Positions 12,097 to 19,766 of a DNA stretch of 22,873 nt are shown piece after piece. Every line of letters starts with the position of its first letter. The stretch's first letter is position 1. The notes below the pieces were generated by a model that ran no database searches, was not told the DNA's origin, and saw only the letters and a list, made by a program, of their open reading frames with translations. The translations under genes were made by a program, and so were the position numbers. Source of the stretch: Candidatus Shapirobacteria bacterium (GTDB taxonomy: Bacteria; Patescibacteriota; Microgenomatia; UBA12405). The stretch covers positions 1-22,873 of the forward strand of contig JAGVHP010000017.1 in NCBI GenBank assembly GCA_020056515.1, written 5' to 3'.

Positions 12097-14205
12097 TTAC
12101 TTTTCATCATTTCCTCCAAACTGATCTGTATTTCGATATCTGTCTTTTAATTCCTGAATCTTGCCCTTATTCCATCTTGATGTCAGTGAATAAAACCCGG
12201 ATACTCTGGTAATATAATCCACCTCTTCCGACCCACAAAAACCACATTTTTTAATCAAACCCCTTTCAGTGTGTCGGCAATCTCCGCATACCGTAAACTC
12301 CGGGCTAAAAGCCACTAGCTGATTTTGAGTGTTATCAAATACTTTTTTGATTAAAACTGCGATTGATTTCGCTGTCGGCCGTTGTTCTCCAATCCAAATA
12401 TGGGTCATCGCCCCGGCATCGATTAAGGGATGAAATAAACCTTCTTTGGTAATCCTGTCAATCGGATCGATCGGCTCTGATACATTTAATTGGGTGGAAT
12501 TGGTGTAATAGACCGCCCCCGACTCCAAATCTCCCTTAACCACTTTCCCGGCCTCCCCCGAAAACCACTGTAAGTCCAGCTTAGCCAACCGATATGATGT
12601 CCCCTCTGCCGGCGCCTGCTCCAAACAAATTCTCATCCCTAATTCCTTTGACTGCTTTGCGGCAATAATTTTCATTGCCGAAATTACTTTTAACCCAAAT
12701 TTCAATGCCCCATCCGACTCATGCAACTGTTTACCAGTGTGGTATTGAACCATCTCATTGAGACCGTAAATTGTGGTTAATTCCACTGACCTATCAAACC
12801 GGTAATATGGATATGGATCGTCAGCTTGGCGGGTACATAAGGCCGCCAGCGGTCCGGACATCCCGTAATCTAGAAGTTTTTTAATGAAACGTCTTTTCTG
12901 ACCATGAGCCAAAGCAATCAAGTCCATTCTTTTTTCCAGTAAAGCAAATAATTTTTCATCATCTCCCTTAGCCTCATAGGCAATTCGGGGTAAGTTAATG
13001 GTCAGCCAAGAGGTTGAACTGTGTCTCATCAGTTCCGGTTTTTTGGTCTCTTCAAAATCCTGTTTATCCAACTTAAACGACAACCGGCAACACTGGGAAA
13101 TTCGGGTGCTTCCTCCCCGGTCAAAAAAGAACTCCGTATTCCCTTTTTCCGCCGCCACTTCTGCCGCCAATTCCAAAAATTCCTGGTGCCCCGGTGTCTT
13201 CCAGAACTTCTCCGTCATGTGCAAATTTGGTTTGGGCCAAAAGAAAGGCCGGCCCATCGAATTTCCCTTCAAATACACTTTCATTAGTTGGGTCAGAAAA
13301 CTCTGGGATTCTTTTTCATAATCTTTATAGGTTTTGCCGGTATATTTTCCGCCCGGCCCAATGGCTGGAGTTTGGGCATAATGATCCGGCACTTCCCAAT
13401 ACAAATTTATATCCGAAAACACCGCCTGACCACCCTTAGCCACATTTTGGGTATTAAATTCATAGACCATTAGTTGAGCCAAATCGTACATTTCTTTCTC
13501 ACTTTTACCCACCAAAAACGGGGCCAAAAACACATTAACCGCCTCCCAACCTACTGCTCCGGAAAAATTAATCTGCAGCATACAAGCAAACTTAATCATA
13601 TGCAAAATCAGTACTTCCGCATGCTTAGCCGGGCTGGCAATTGCCAGCGATGAGGCCACATTTAATCCATACTTCTTGACATATTCCAAATTGTTACCGC
13701 AGCAATAAGGCCTATCAGGAAAATCCAACTTGTGAATATGGATATCACCTTTTAAATGAGCCTCAGCTACTTTGTCAGAATAAATCTCTGATAGCGCATA
13801 GTCTGTCTTTATCGCTGAGGCCAGAGTCATATTAGTCGTCTCCGGAGTATGGGGGTTATTTGATGACACATTTTCGTTATGAACCGCGATAATATTACCC
13901 ACATCATAAATTGGTAATCCCAACCTTTTATATTTTTGATATTCCGCCTGCATTCCCCTCGATAGCAATTCCACTCCCACCAATTCCCGAATTAAAGGAC
14001 CAGTAATCTGTTTAATCTTCAGCTTTAATACCTGTAATCTGACCGTCTCCGCTATTTCTTCCGCCAAACCATCGATTACCCCGGTCTCCTTGGACAGCGA
14101 TTTAACAATAGCCGAATTCTGCCATCCTCCAATTTGTTGACCGGTAGTCCGGACCTGCATTGTTCGTTCCCGAACCTCATCTCTTTGTTTTTGAAAATTG
14201 TTCAT
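12097..14205 (-). CDS. nrdD: Anaerobic (class III) ribonucleoside-triphosphate reductase, ATP-cone-like form
   Basis: It reduces NTPs to dNTPs through a glycyl radical, without oxygen or B12. It has 702 residues. Residues 1-125 (WQNSAIVKSLSKETGVIDGLAEEIAE...ITGPLIRELVGVELL) look like the ATP-cone-type allosteric region. The barrel has HKLDFPDRPYCCGNNLEY and ISQCCRLSF with the candidate thiyl-radical cysteines. The C terminus has a zinc site (CGDC...CGFC) and the glycyl-radical segment RVSGFY (G670). It starts in an ATGA overlap with the upstream paralogue's stop, so the two are translationally coupled. It differs from its partner mainly by the extra N-terminal region, suggesting that only this copy carries that allosteric control. 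Confidence 0.9.
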   Translation of the reverse strand: MNNFQKQRDEVRERTMQVRTTGQQIGGWQNSAIVKSLSKETGVIDGLAEEIAETVRLQVLKLKIKQITGPLIRELVGVELLSRGMQAEYQKYKRLGLPIYDVGNIIAVHNENVSSNNPHTPETTNMTLASAIKTDYALSEIYSDKVAEAHLKGDIHIHKLDFPDRPYCCGNNLEYVKKYGLNVASSLAIASPAKHAEVLILHMIKFACMLQINFSGAVGWEAVNVFLAPFLVGKSEKEMYDLAQLMVYEFNTQNVAKGGQAVFSDINLYWEVPDHYAQTPAIGPGGKYTGKTYKDYEKESQSFLTQLMKVYLKGNSMGRPFFWPKPNLHMTEKFWKTPGHQEFLELAAEVAAEKGNTEFFFDRGGSTRISQCCRLSFKLDKQDFEETKKPELMRHSSTSWLTINLPRIAYEAKGDDEKLFALLEKRMDLIALAHGQKRRFIKKLLDYGMSGPLAALCTRQADDPYPYYRFDRSVELTTIYGLNEMVQYHTGKQLHESDGALKFGLKVISAMKIIAAKQSKELGMRICLEQAPAEGTSYRLAKLDLQWFSGEAGKVVKGDLESGAVYYTNSTQLNVSEPIDPIDRITKEGLFHPLIDAGAMTHIWIGEQRPTAKSIAVLIKKVFDNTQNQLVAFSPEFTVCGDCRHTERGLIKKCGFCGSEEVDYITRVSGFYSLTSRWNKGKIQELKDRYRNTDQFGGNDEK

Positions 14206-16112
14206 ATATCTTTATCTAGCTCCCTATTTTTATATCTATCTTTAAGCTCTCCTAGTTTCCCTTTGTTCCACTGCTTCACAAAGGTGTAATAACCGGTAAT
14301 CCTCGTTACCCAGTCAACATTTTTGCTCTGGCAATGACTGCACTTCTTTTTAATTCCCCGCCCTACCCGGCCACAATCGCTGCAAACTGTAAATTCCGGA
14401 CTAAAAGCCACTTGGGCATTTTGAGTATTATCAAAGATCTTTTTGATTAGGCTGGCAATCGATTTAACCGACGGTTGCGACTCTCCGAGCCATATATGAG
14501 TCAGAGCCCCTCCCTGCATCATGGTGTGAAATCTTCCCTCAAGCTCAATTCTCTCCAATACATCAATCGGCGCCGACACTTCCAATTGCGATGAATTAGT
14601 GTAATACACCTCCCCATTCTTGATATCACCGTGAACTATTTTACTGGCTTCTTTGGGAAAATATTCCAAATCCAGTTTGGCAAAACGGTAGATACTCGAT
14701 TCACCCGGCTCCTGATCCAAAAGAATCCGTAATCCTGAAATTTTGCTCTCTGTCTCACACTTTTGTTTCATAAAAGCGGCTACCTTTAATCCAAATTTCA
14801 GTGCCTTGTCCGACTCATGTAGGGCTTCACCCAAATGATGCTTAACTGCGTCCGACAAACCTCCGACCGCATCCATAAAATTCATTCTTTCAATCCGCAA
14901 ATAGGCCTCTCCGTCCCCCTTGGCTCTACTCGCCAAAAAACCCAAGGGTCCCCGGACTCCCATATCAAATAGTTTTTTTAAATACTTATACTTCTGTAAA
15001 TGAGCCTGGGTTAATATTTCCATTCTTTTCCCTAAAATTTCAAAAAACTTCTCCTCACTATGTTTAGCTTCATAAGCCACCCGGGGTAAATTAACCGTTA
15101 GGTAAGGACAAGCCGCATATCGCATTTTCCAGGGCTGTTTGGCATCTTCTAAATCCTCTTTTGACAATTCAAACTGCAACCGACAGCACTCCGAAATCTT
15201 GGCCGTATCTCCCCGGTCAAACACAAAATAAGGGTTACCCATTTTGGCCGCTACTTCTGAAACCTGTTCCAAAAACATCTCATGCCCTGGTGTCTTCCAA
15301 AATTTTGAAGTGATATGAATATTGGGTTTTGGCCAAAAGAAAGGCTTACCCAACGCATCTCCCCGTTTATAAATATTCATCATTTGCCAAACCAGGGCTT
15401 GTGACTCATTTTCATAGTCTTTATACATCTTTCCAGTAAACTCTCCCCTCGGGCCAATTGCCGGTACATTAGCAAAATGTTCTGGAATTTCCCAGTATAA
15501 ATTCACATCAGTAAACACCGGCTGACCTCCGTGTGGACCCACTGTCTGATTAAACTGATAAATAATTCTCTGGGCCACCTGCCGAATTTCCTGATCTCCC
15601 AATCCCCCCAAAAACGGCGCCATATACATATTGAGGGCATCCCAACCAATCGCTCCCCCAAAATGAGCCCGCAGGGTCATGGTGTTTTTAATCATGTGGT
15701 CAATTAGGGCATCAATATGTCCCGCTTGCTTCACTTCTGCAAATGAAGAATATTTATTTAATCCAAATTTTTTAATATATTCCAGCGACTGTCCCGAGCA
15801 ATATGGCCTGTCAATAAATCCCAGTTTATGTAATTTTATTTCTCCCCGCCGGTGAGCTTCGGCTACTTCTGGTGAAAACACCTTGTTTAGCGCATATTCT
15901 TCTTTTAAAAATTCAGATAGGGTAAAAGACGTCCCCTCTGGTGTATTTATTTTATTGGCATCATCCTTACTCCCCTCCGATTCAATTAGAGCTCCCAGCT
16001 GTTCCAGACTAATCGCTACCTTCATTTCCCCGTTTTTTTTAATTTCGAAAGCCCTAGTTTCTCGAAATTCAGTCGGATCAACTTTTATTTTTCTCACTTT
16101 TTTTATAATCAC
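14202..16112 (-). CDS. nrdD: Second class III ribonucleoside-triphosphate reductase paralogue, no ATP cone
   Basis: A 636-residue homologue of the next gene, alignable from EEYALNKVFSPEVAEAHRRGEI to the end. It keeps RPYCSGQSLEY, ISECCRLQF, the zinc site (CSDC...CSHC) and the glycyl-radical segment RITGYY (G607), so it should be active. It lacks the roughly 100-residue N-terminal region of the other copy, having only a short start (MIIKKVRKIKVDPTEF). It begins inside the end of nrdR (35-nt overlap) and ends in an ATGA overlap. The two could be separate enzymes with different regulation or partners in a mixed dimer; sequence alone cannot decide. Confidence 0.88.
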   Translation of the reverse strand: MIIKKVRKIKVDPTEFRETRAFEIKKNGEMKVAISLEQLGALIESEGSKDDANKINTPEGTSFTLSEFLKEEYALNKVFSPEVAEAHRRGEIKLHKLGFIDRPYCSGQSLEYIKKFGLNKYSSFAEVKQAGHIDALIDHMIKNTMTLRAHFGGAIGWDALNMYMAPFLGGLGDQEIRQVAQRIIYQFNQTVGPHGGQPVFTDVNLYWEIPEHFANVPAIGPRGEFTGKMYKDYENESQALVWQMMNIYKRGDALGKPFFWPKPNIHITSKFWKTPGHEMFLEQVSEVAAKMGNPYFVFDRGDTAKISECCRLQFELSKEDLEDAKQPWKMRYAACPYLTVNLPRVAYEAKHSEEKFFEILGKRMEILTQAHLQKYKYLKKLFDMGVRGPLGFLASRAKGDGEAYLRIERMNFMDAVGGLSDAVKHHLGEALHESDKALKFGLKVAAFMKQKCETESKISGLRILLDQEPGESSIYRFAKLDLEYFPKEASKIVHGDIKNGEVYYTNSSQLEVSAPIDVLERIELEGRFHTMMQGGALTHIWLGESQPSVKSIASLIKKIFDNTQNAQVAFSPEFTVCSDCGRVGRGIKKKCSHCQSKNVDWVTRITGYYTFVKQWNKGKLGELKDRYKNRELDKDI

Positions 16113-16539
16113 TAACTAACTTCTGAAACTCGTCAATATCCTTTATCTGTAAATAAATAGTCGCAAAACGAATATAAGCCACCGGATCGATATCTTTTAA
16201 TTTCTCCATTACCATTTTGCCAATTTCTCGACTGGGGATTTCTACACTCTCCCAATTCAAAAGTTTTAATTCAATTTCTTCCACCATCCTTTCTCTTTCC
16301 GTTATTGATAGCTTCCAACAAGCTTTCTCTAGGCATCTTTCTAATTTTTCCCGGGAATAATCCTCAATTCGGCCATCTTTCTTGACTACTTTTAATTCAA
16401 TATTGGCCACCCGTTCATAGGTGGTAAAACGCTTGCCGCATTTAACACACTCCCGGCGGCGGCGAGTCGCCTGACCCTCCAGGGCATCCCTGGATTCCAG
16501 TACATTTGATTCATCATGCCGGCAATATGGACAATTCAT
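16078..16539 (-). CDS. nrdR: Transcriptional repressor NrdR
   Basis: A nucleotide-sensing repressor of ribonucleotide-reductase genes. It has 153 residues, family-typical. An N-terminal zinc ribbon (C3, C6, C31, C34: MNCPYC...CVKCGKRFTTYERV) is followed by an ATP-cone (VVKKDGRIEDYSREKLERCLEKA...). It is the first gene of the nrd operon, with a TTGACA-17-TATGAT promoter and a 16-bp palindrome resembling an NrdR box just before its ATG, so it probably controls itself and both nrdD genes. The 3' end overlaps nrdD by 35 nt. Confidence 0.95.
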   Translation of the reverse strand: MNCPYCRHDESNVLESRDALEGQATRRRRECVKCGKRFTTYERVANIELKVVKKDGRIEDYSREKLERCLEKACWKLSITERERMVEEIELKLLNWESVEIPSREIGKMVMEKLKDIDPVAYIRFATIYLQIKDIDEFQKLVSDYKKSEKNKS

Positions 16540-16544
16540 AGTTT

Positions 16545-16598
16545 ACGCTATTCCTAGCGTGTGACTTCCATCATACCCACCACCCCTGTAACTGTCAA
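16545..16598 (-). promoter_or_regulatory. nrd operon promoter with putative NrdR box/hairpin
   Basis: Minus strand: TTGACA (16598-16593), 17 nt, TATGAT (16575-16570), giving a leader of about 24 nt. The palindrome ACGCTA-TTCC-TAGCGT (16545-16560) lies between the start site and the ATG. It agrees with a palindromic NrdR-box form (ACACTATATATAGTGT) at 11 of 16 positions by my count. In RNA it also forms a stem with a GGAA tetraloop. Only one box is seen, where pairs are usual. Confidence 0.65.
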
Positions 16599-16630
16599 AT
16601 AGAAACTTGTGATACGAATCCAATCAAATT

Positions 16631-16882
16631 TTACTTATACACTTCCCTTCGGTGAGCCACTTTTAATATTTCGACCGCATCTTCTCTAATATCAAAAATT
16701 ATTCGATAATCGCCTACCCGATAACGAAACGTGCCACACCTGTAATTAACCAATCTCTTTGATAAACCAAATGGATCTAGAATCAAAATCGGTAATTTTT
16801 TCATAACCTTTTTTACTATTACTTTATCCAATCGTTTTATATGATCTCTCGCCTCTTCAGTTATGACCAGCCGATACTTCAC
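16631..16882 (-). CDS. RelE/ParE-family toxin
   Basis: An 83-residue toxin of the RelE/ParE fold: MKYRLVITEEARDHIKRLDK, a KRL...CGTFRYRVGDYRIIFDI core, and a VEILKVAHRREVYK end typical of RelE-type mRNA interferases. Members cut mRNA at the ribosome or poison gyrase; R and K residues in RYRVGDYR and HRREVY fit the RelE side. The start is GTG at 16882, two bases after the antitoxin stop, so it is made from the antitoxin mRNA. Confidence 0.85.
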   Translation of the reverse strand: MKYRLVITEEARDHIKRLDKVIVKKVMKKLPILILDPFGLSKRLVNYRCGTFRYRVGDYRIIFDIREDAVEILKVAHRREVYK

Positions 16883-16884
16883 TC

Positions 16885-17130
16885 TTATATATTGCCAAAA
16901 ACTTCCTCAAAAGTATAGACACGACCAGCCCTGGCATCTGCTCTCGCTCGTTTAATACTTTCTAAGTATTCCTTATCATGCAAAGACAATAAGTCTTCCA
17001 ACACTTCGACATCAATAATGGCTGTTTTCACCTTACCCCGATGAGTTACCAGCACATACTCCTTTTTTAAAGCAATTTTGGACACATCCGCCCAATTATT
17101 TCTAACGTTGGTACTACTTACTATGTTCAT
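16885..17130 (-). CDS. Phd/YefM-family antitoxin
   Basis: An 81-residue antitoxin. MNIVSSTNVRNNWADVSKIALKKEYVLVTHRGKVKTAIIDVEVLEDLL is the Phd/YefM DNA-binding half, and the acidic, flexible C terminus (RARADARAGRVYTFEEVFGNI) would wrap the toxin. The ATG at 17130 is chosen over upstream in-frame starts, because a TTGCAA-17-TATAAT promoter ends 6 nt before it. It lies upstream of the toxin with a 2-nt gap, and the IS element sits directly upstream of its promoter. Confidence 0.82.
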   Translation of the reverse strand: MNIVSSTNVRNNWADVSKIALKKEYVLVTHRGKVKTAIIDVEVLEDLLSLHDKEYLESIKRARADARAGRVYTFEEVFGNI

Positions 17131-17136
17131 ATGTCC

Positions 17137-17165
17137 ATTATAACTGTACATTTCACGCCTTGCAA
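17137..17165 (-). promoter_or_regulatory. Leaderless promoter of toxin-antitoxin operon
   Basis: Minus strand: TTGCAA (17165-17160), a 17-nt spacer and TATAAT (17142-17137), then 6 nt (GGACAT) to the antitoxin ATG. The IS left end begins about 40 bp upstream of the -35, so the promoter survives the insertion. Confidence 0.65.
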
Positions 17166-17219
17166 TAACCAATAAGTAACGAAAACTATTCATTGATCTT
17201 CCGCTGAATAAGTTACGAT

Positions 17220-17235
17220 ACATATTCGACATTGG
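17220..17235 (+). repeat. IS left inverted repeat core
   Basis: ACATATTCGACATTGG. It overlaps a separate small palindrome ATTGGC-CTAGAA-GCCAAT (17231-17248). Confidence 0.7.
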
Positions 17236-17305
17236 CCTAGAAGCCAATGATGAGCAATAGTCAGGGAGAAAAGACAATTTTACACTACACCTTTGGTAAG
17301 ATTCG

Positions 17306-17325
17306 GGGATACAAGGAGGTATCCC
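17306..17325 (+). promoter_or_regulatory. SD in hairpin loop of the transposase gene
   Basis: GGGATAC (17306-17312) and GTATCCC (17319-17325) pair around the loop AAGGAG, so the Shine-Dalgarno is presented or masked by a hairpin just before ATG 17328. Insertion sequences often mask the transposase start in transcripts reading in from outside. Confidence 0.65.
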
Positions 17326-17327
17326 GG

Positions 17328-18332
17328 ATGTTACCTAGTTTACGTAAATTCAATCAAAGCGAGGTGGCCCAAGAGAGGCAGAGAATCCTAAATTACTATG
17401 ATCACTATGGTGGGGCAGCCACTCTTGATGCATTCGGGGTCGATCGAAAGCTAATCTATGTTTGGCGACAGAGATTAAAATTGAACGGTAGGAAGCCATC
17501 AGCTCTCGTCCCGGAATCGACAACTCCTAAAACTAAAAGACAAATGATGGTTGATCCACAGATAGTCGACTTCATTAAACAACTTCGGGAGAAACGTTAT
17601 CGCCTAGGTAAAGAGAAAATCAAAGTTCTCTTGGATAAATACTGTGACTCGATTGGGATTGATTCAATTGCCGAATCAACTATTGGCAAGGTCATCAACA
17701 GAAACAAATTCTTTTTTTCCAAGGCCAACTATCGGGTCTACCATGATCCCACCAATGGTTGGGCTAAAAGAAAACATCAAACCAAAAGACTAAGAATTAA
17801 AAGATCGCCCAAGTATACTGATTCCGGTCACATTATCGCCGACACCATTGAAAGAATCACCGATGGGATTAGAGACTACTTCTACTGCGCCCTGGATCAC
17901 CAGTTTAAGTTTGGACTGGCTCTTAACTACAAAAGCAAAACCAGCCGGAACATGGTTGACTTTTACCAGAAGTTTAAAACCGTTTATCCCCTAACCGTCA
18001 AGGACTGGCAGACTGACAATGGCGGCGAGAACTTGGGTGAGTTTGAGGACCAGCTAACTAAAGATCACATTCTCCATTTCTTCTCCTATCCCCGCTGTCC
18101 CAAAATCAATGCCGTCATCGAAAGATTCAACCGGACAATTCAGGAGGATTTTGTTGATCAGAACCTCGACGTTATCGACGACAAACCGGAGTTTAATCGT
18201 CGGCTGGGAGAGTACATCATTTGGTACAATACCCAAAGACCACACCAAACATTAGGTCTTAAAAGTCCGATTAATTATTTAATTGAAAACAGCCCAATGT
18301 CGAATAAGTCCGTGACTAGTACATGCGCTTGA
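17328..18332 (+). CDS. DDE transposase (rve integrase core, IS481/IS3-like)
   Basis: A 334-residue transposase. Residues 11-55 form a helix-turn-helix (ILNYYDHYGGAATLDAFGVDRKLIYVWRQRL). The catalytic triad is D172 (HIIADTIERI), D230 (DWQTDNGGEN) and E265 (INAVIERFNRTIQ), followed by the usual WYNTQRPHQTLGLKSP. The ATG at 17328 follows AAGGAGGT with 7-nt spacing, so earlier in-frame starts are ignored. All catalytic residues are intact, so it may be active. The last codons and the TGA (18330-18332) lie at or beyond the right end of the element, meaning flanking DNA supplies the stop. Confidence 0.9.
   Translation: MLPSLRKFNQSEVAQERQRILNYYDHYGGAATLDAFGVDRKLIYVWRQRLKLNGRKPSALVPESTTPKTKRQMMVDPQIVDFIKQLREKRYRLGKEKIKVLLDKYCDSIGIDSIAESTIGKVINRNKFFFSKANYRVYHDPTNGWAKRKHQTKRLRIKRSPKYTDSGHIIADTIERITDGIRDYFYCALDHQFKFGLALNYKSKTSRNMVDFYQKFKTVYPLTVKDWQTDNGGENLGEFEDQLTKDHILHFFSYPRCPKINAVIERFNRTIQEDFVDQNLDVIDDKPEFNRRLGEYIIWYNTQRPHQTLGLKSPINYLIENSPMSNKSVTSTCA
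18294..18309 (-). repeat. IS right inverted repeat core
   Basis: CCAATGTCGAATAAGT on the plus strand, the inverse of the left end with one mismatch. It lies within the transposase reading frame. Confidence 0.7.
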
Positions 18333-18364
18333 CAATGTTTTTAGTATATGTTTTCATTAATGTA

Positions 18365-18871
18365 ATGACATCTTATATAAAATTATCGTTTGTTTTTTTT
18401 GTTTTGATTTTTGCACTTGCTGGTTCTGTTTTTGCTCAAACTGCAATTTCAACCACTCCAGTGAATACTATTTCCCCAACTACAGTAACAACATCACCGG
18501 CTCCAGTTGTGATCAGTGATTACGCAAAAGATGTTAAAGATGGTAAAAAAGAAACAGCAAATGATATTGAAGCACAAAACAATCAAAAAGATGTTGAGAA
18601 TAACGAAAATATTGAGGCTCAAGAAGAAACAGAACCGGCAGAACCAGTTGAGGCAATTGAACCGGAGGAAACAGTAGAGCCGCAGGAGGCTGTGGAAAAT
18701 GAAAGTGAAGGAGAAAAAAGTGGCGGGGAAAGAAGCTCTGAAGAGTCAAGTCAAAAATCAGACGAACAACAATCTGATACGAATAATATTGATAAAACGC
18801 AGAATGATTCAAAAACACAGCAGGAACAAACAAAGACAAATGAAGGTAACAAGTCAGAAAGTAACGAATAA
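18365..18871 (+). CDS. Secreted acidic low-complexity protein
   Basis: A 168-residue protein with a clear signal peptide (TSYIKLSFVFFVLIFALAGSVFA, cleavage after AXA). A Thr/Pro-rich part follows, then a long Glu/Gln/Ser/Asn-rich tail without hydrophobic residues, which should be disordered. It looks like a surface spacer or secreted filament-associated protein; no family is recognised. ATG 18365 is chosen since the signal peptide begins there. The frame also opens at 18323 inside the transposase end. The IS lies about 40 bp upstream, so its original promoter may have been displaced. A TTGACA at 18329-18334 has no good -10 at standard distance. The next gene starts 5 nt downstream. Confidence 0.65.
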   Translation: MTSYIKLSFVFFVLIFALAGSVFAQTAISTTPVNTISPTTVTTSPAPVVISDYAKDVKDGKKETANDIEAQNNQKDVENNENIEAQEETEPAEPVEAIEPEETVEPQEAVENESEGEKSGGERSSEESSQKSDEQQSDTNNIDKTQNDSKTQQEQTKTNEGNKSESNE

Positions 18872-18876
18872 TACCT

Positions 18877-19482
18877 ATGAAAAATAACCCGCAAATAATT
18901 CCTCCAGTAAACCCAGAGGCACCGCTTTCTCCAGAAGCTGTCGTTCCAGTTGAAAATATCCCACCCCCCAAGTTTAAACATTCGTTGTGGTATGTTGGTG
19001 GAGGTATTGTGGTGCTTCTCCTCGTTGGTGGTGGACTATTCGCTATGGTACAAAAATCAAAGACGACACTCCTTCCGGCACAACAGTCACTAACACAACA
19101 ATCAACGCTTTCACCAAAACCTACCTTACCTCGCAGTAAAGCACCTGGGATTGTTGCCAATATTGTTACTGCCAAGGGTATAGATCCAAAAACAGGAGAA
19201 GCAGTTAATCCCACAACTATATTTTTAACCACAGACAAAAGAATCTATGCTGTGACGACGCTGCAAAACGCAAAAGTAGGAACAAAAATTGAGTATGTGC
19301 GCTACTTAAATAATAAATTTCTTGACAATAGAAGCATGACAATTTCAAAACCAAATACCAATAACACAAGTTTTGTTTGGAGTCTCAAGAATTCAACAGC
19401 TACTCGTCTTGTTGGAGAATATAAGCTGAAACTTTATACCAACGGTATTTTTGAAAAAGAAACTTCTTTTACGGTGCGTTAA
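18877..19482 (+). CDS. Membrane-anchored extracellular protein, unknown function
   Basis: A 201-residue protein. A proline-rich cytoplasmic start (NPQIIPPVNPEAPLSPEAVVPVENIPPPK) leads to one membrane helix (about 37-59, WYVGGGIVVLLLVGGGLFAMV), a Ser/Thr/Pro linker, then a beta-rich C-terminal domain (VTTLQNAKVGTKIEYVRYLNNKFLDNRS...VGEYKLKLYTNG) that looks immunoglobulin-like. The ATG stands 5 nt after the previous stop, so the pair forms an operon of surface proteins. No SD and no enzyme motif are visible. Confidence 0.7.
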   Translation: MKNNPQIIPPVNPEAPLSPEAVVPVENIPPPKFKHSLWYVGGGIVVLLLVGGGLFAMVQKSKTTLLPAQQSLTQQSTLSPKPTLPRSKAPGIVANIVTAKGIDPKTGEAVNPTTIFLTTDKRIYAVTTLQNAKVGTKIEYVRYLNNKFLDNRSMTISKPNTNNTSFVWSLKNSTATRLVGEYKLKLYTNGIFEKETSFTVR

Positions 19483-19544
19483 GATACTTTTTTTAAAGTT
19501 CGCACATAAATTTTTTTCCTCAAATTATTATTTCTAGTATCATT

Positions 19545-19651
19545 AAGGAGAAAAATTGTACTCTGTGCACGGGCAGGTGGATCAAGGACACTATAAATCT
19601 TTTACTCGCTCGAACAAAGTGAGAGCAAAAATCGCGCGCGCAAAAAAATAA
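19545..19651 (+). CDS. Possible 31-residue basic peptide with its own SD
   Basis: AAGGAG at 19545-19550 stands five bases before TTG 19556, which opens a frame of 31 codons ending in TAA at 19651. The peptide contains SVHGQVDQGHYKSFTRSNK and then VRAKIARAKK. It is strongly basic, like very small ribosomal or RNA-binding proteins, but I cannot assign it. SDs are rare here, which favours a real gene. Short length and a TTG start weigh against it. A weak TAGTAT box lies just upstream. Confidence 0.35.
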
Positions 19652-19664
19652 AAAATATTAACGA

Positions 19665-19721
19665 GGCCGGGGGCCGAGCTAAGATAGCGCGGCGAGTGGA
19701 CGGCCGCACACGCCGCGCCTA
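19665..19721. repeat. GC-rich hairpin block
   Basis: GCGCGGCG (19687-19694) pairs with CGCCGCGC (19711-19718) and, after one bulged C, TA with TA. The 16-nt loop contains GTGG/GCAC complementarity. GGCC-GGG-GGCC (19665-19675) precedes it. On the minus strand it is followed by T-rich sequence, so it could terminate the glycoside hydrolase transcript. It is far more GC-rich than a normal terminator here. Confidence 0.55.
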
Positions 19722-19766
19722 CCTTTGTTTGAAATCAGTTCGAATTTTTTCGAAAACGTTCACAAA

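Larger units (their letters stand above)
17205..18323 (+). mobile_element. IS481/IS3-like insertion sequence
   Basis: A single DDE transposase gene is bounded by related inverted ends. The best-matching parts are ACATATTCGACATTGG at 17220-17235 and, reversed, ACTTATTCGACATTGG at 18309-18294 (15 of 16). Weaker similarity extends outward to TG-starting tips near 17205 and 18323. I see no certain target duplication, so the outer limits are approximate. Base composition (little G/C skew) and a strong SD differ from the surroundings, consistent with a recent arrival. Confidence 0.7.
19483..19766. other. Intergenic region at the GC-skew switch
   Basis: Besides the small ORF, this gap holds AT-rich sequence (19483-19545), a GCGCGCGC run (19633-19641), an A/T tract, and a strongly GC-rich block at 19661-19723. 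It lies where plus-strand composition becomes G-rich. I searched by eye for DnaA boxes (TTATCCACA type) and found only poor matches (GTTCGCACA, ACGTTCACA). It may hold terminators for both converging genes, or an origin element. Confidence 0.4.

Noticed and set aside
17131..17277. Longer 130-residue antitoxin starting at 17277
   Set aside because: The first 49 codons run through the IS left end and the promoter, and the Phd/YefM fold begins at ATG 17130, which is 6 nt after a TATAAT box.
18534..19238. 234-codon minus-strand frame opposite the two surface-protein genes
   Set aside because: It is the mirror of acidic and proline-rich coding on the plus strand, with no domain; the plus-strand genes have a signal peptide and a membrane helix.
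19661..19723. tRNA or HDV-like ribozyme in the GC-rich block
   Set aside because: No cloverleaf with T-loop GTTCRA could be built, and the HDV nested pseudoknot helices do not line up. Only simple hairpins are supported.
19483..19766. Classical DnaA-box origin
   Set aside because: Only five-of-nine matches to TTATCCACA were found and there is no dnaA or dnaN nearby, so the origin idea rests on skew alone.
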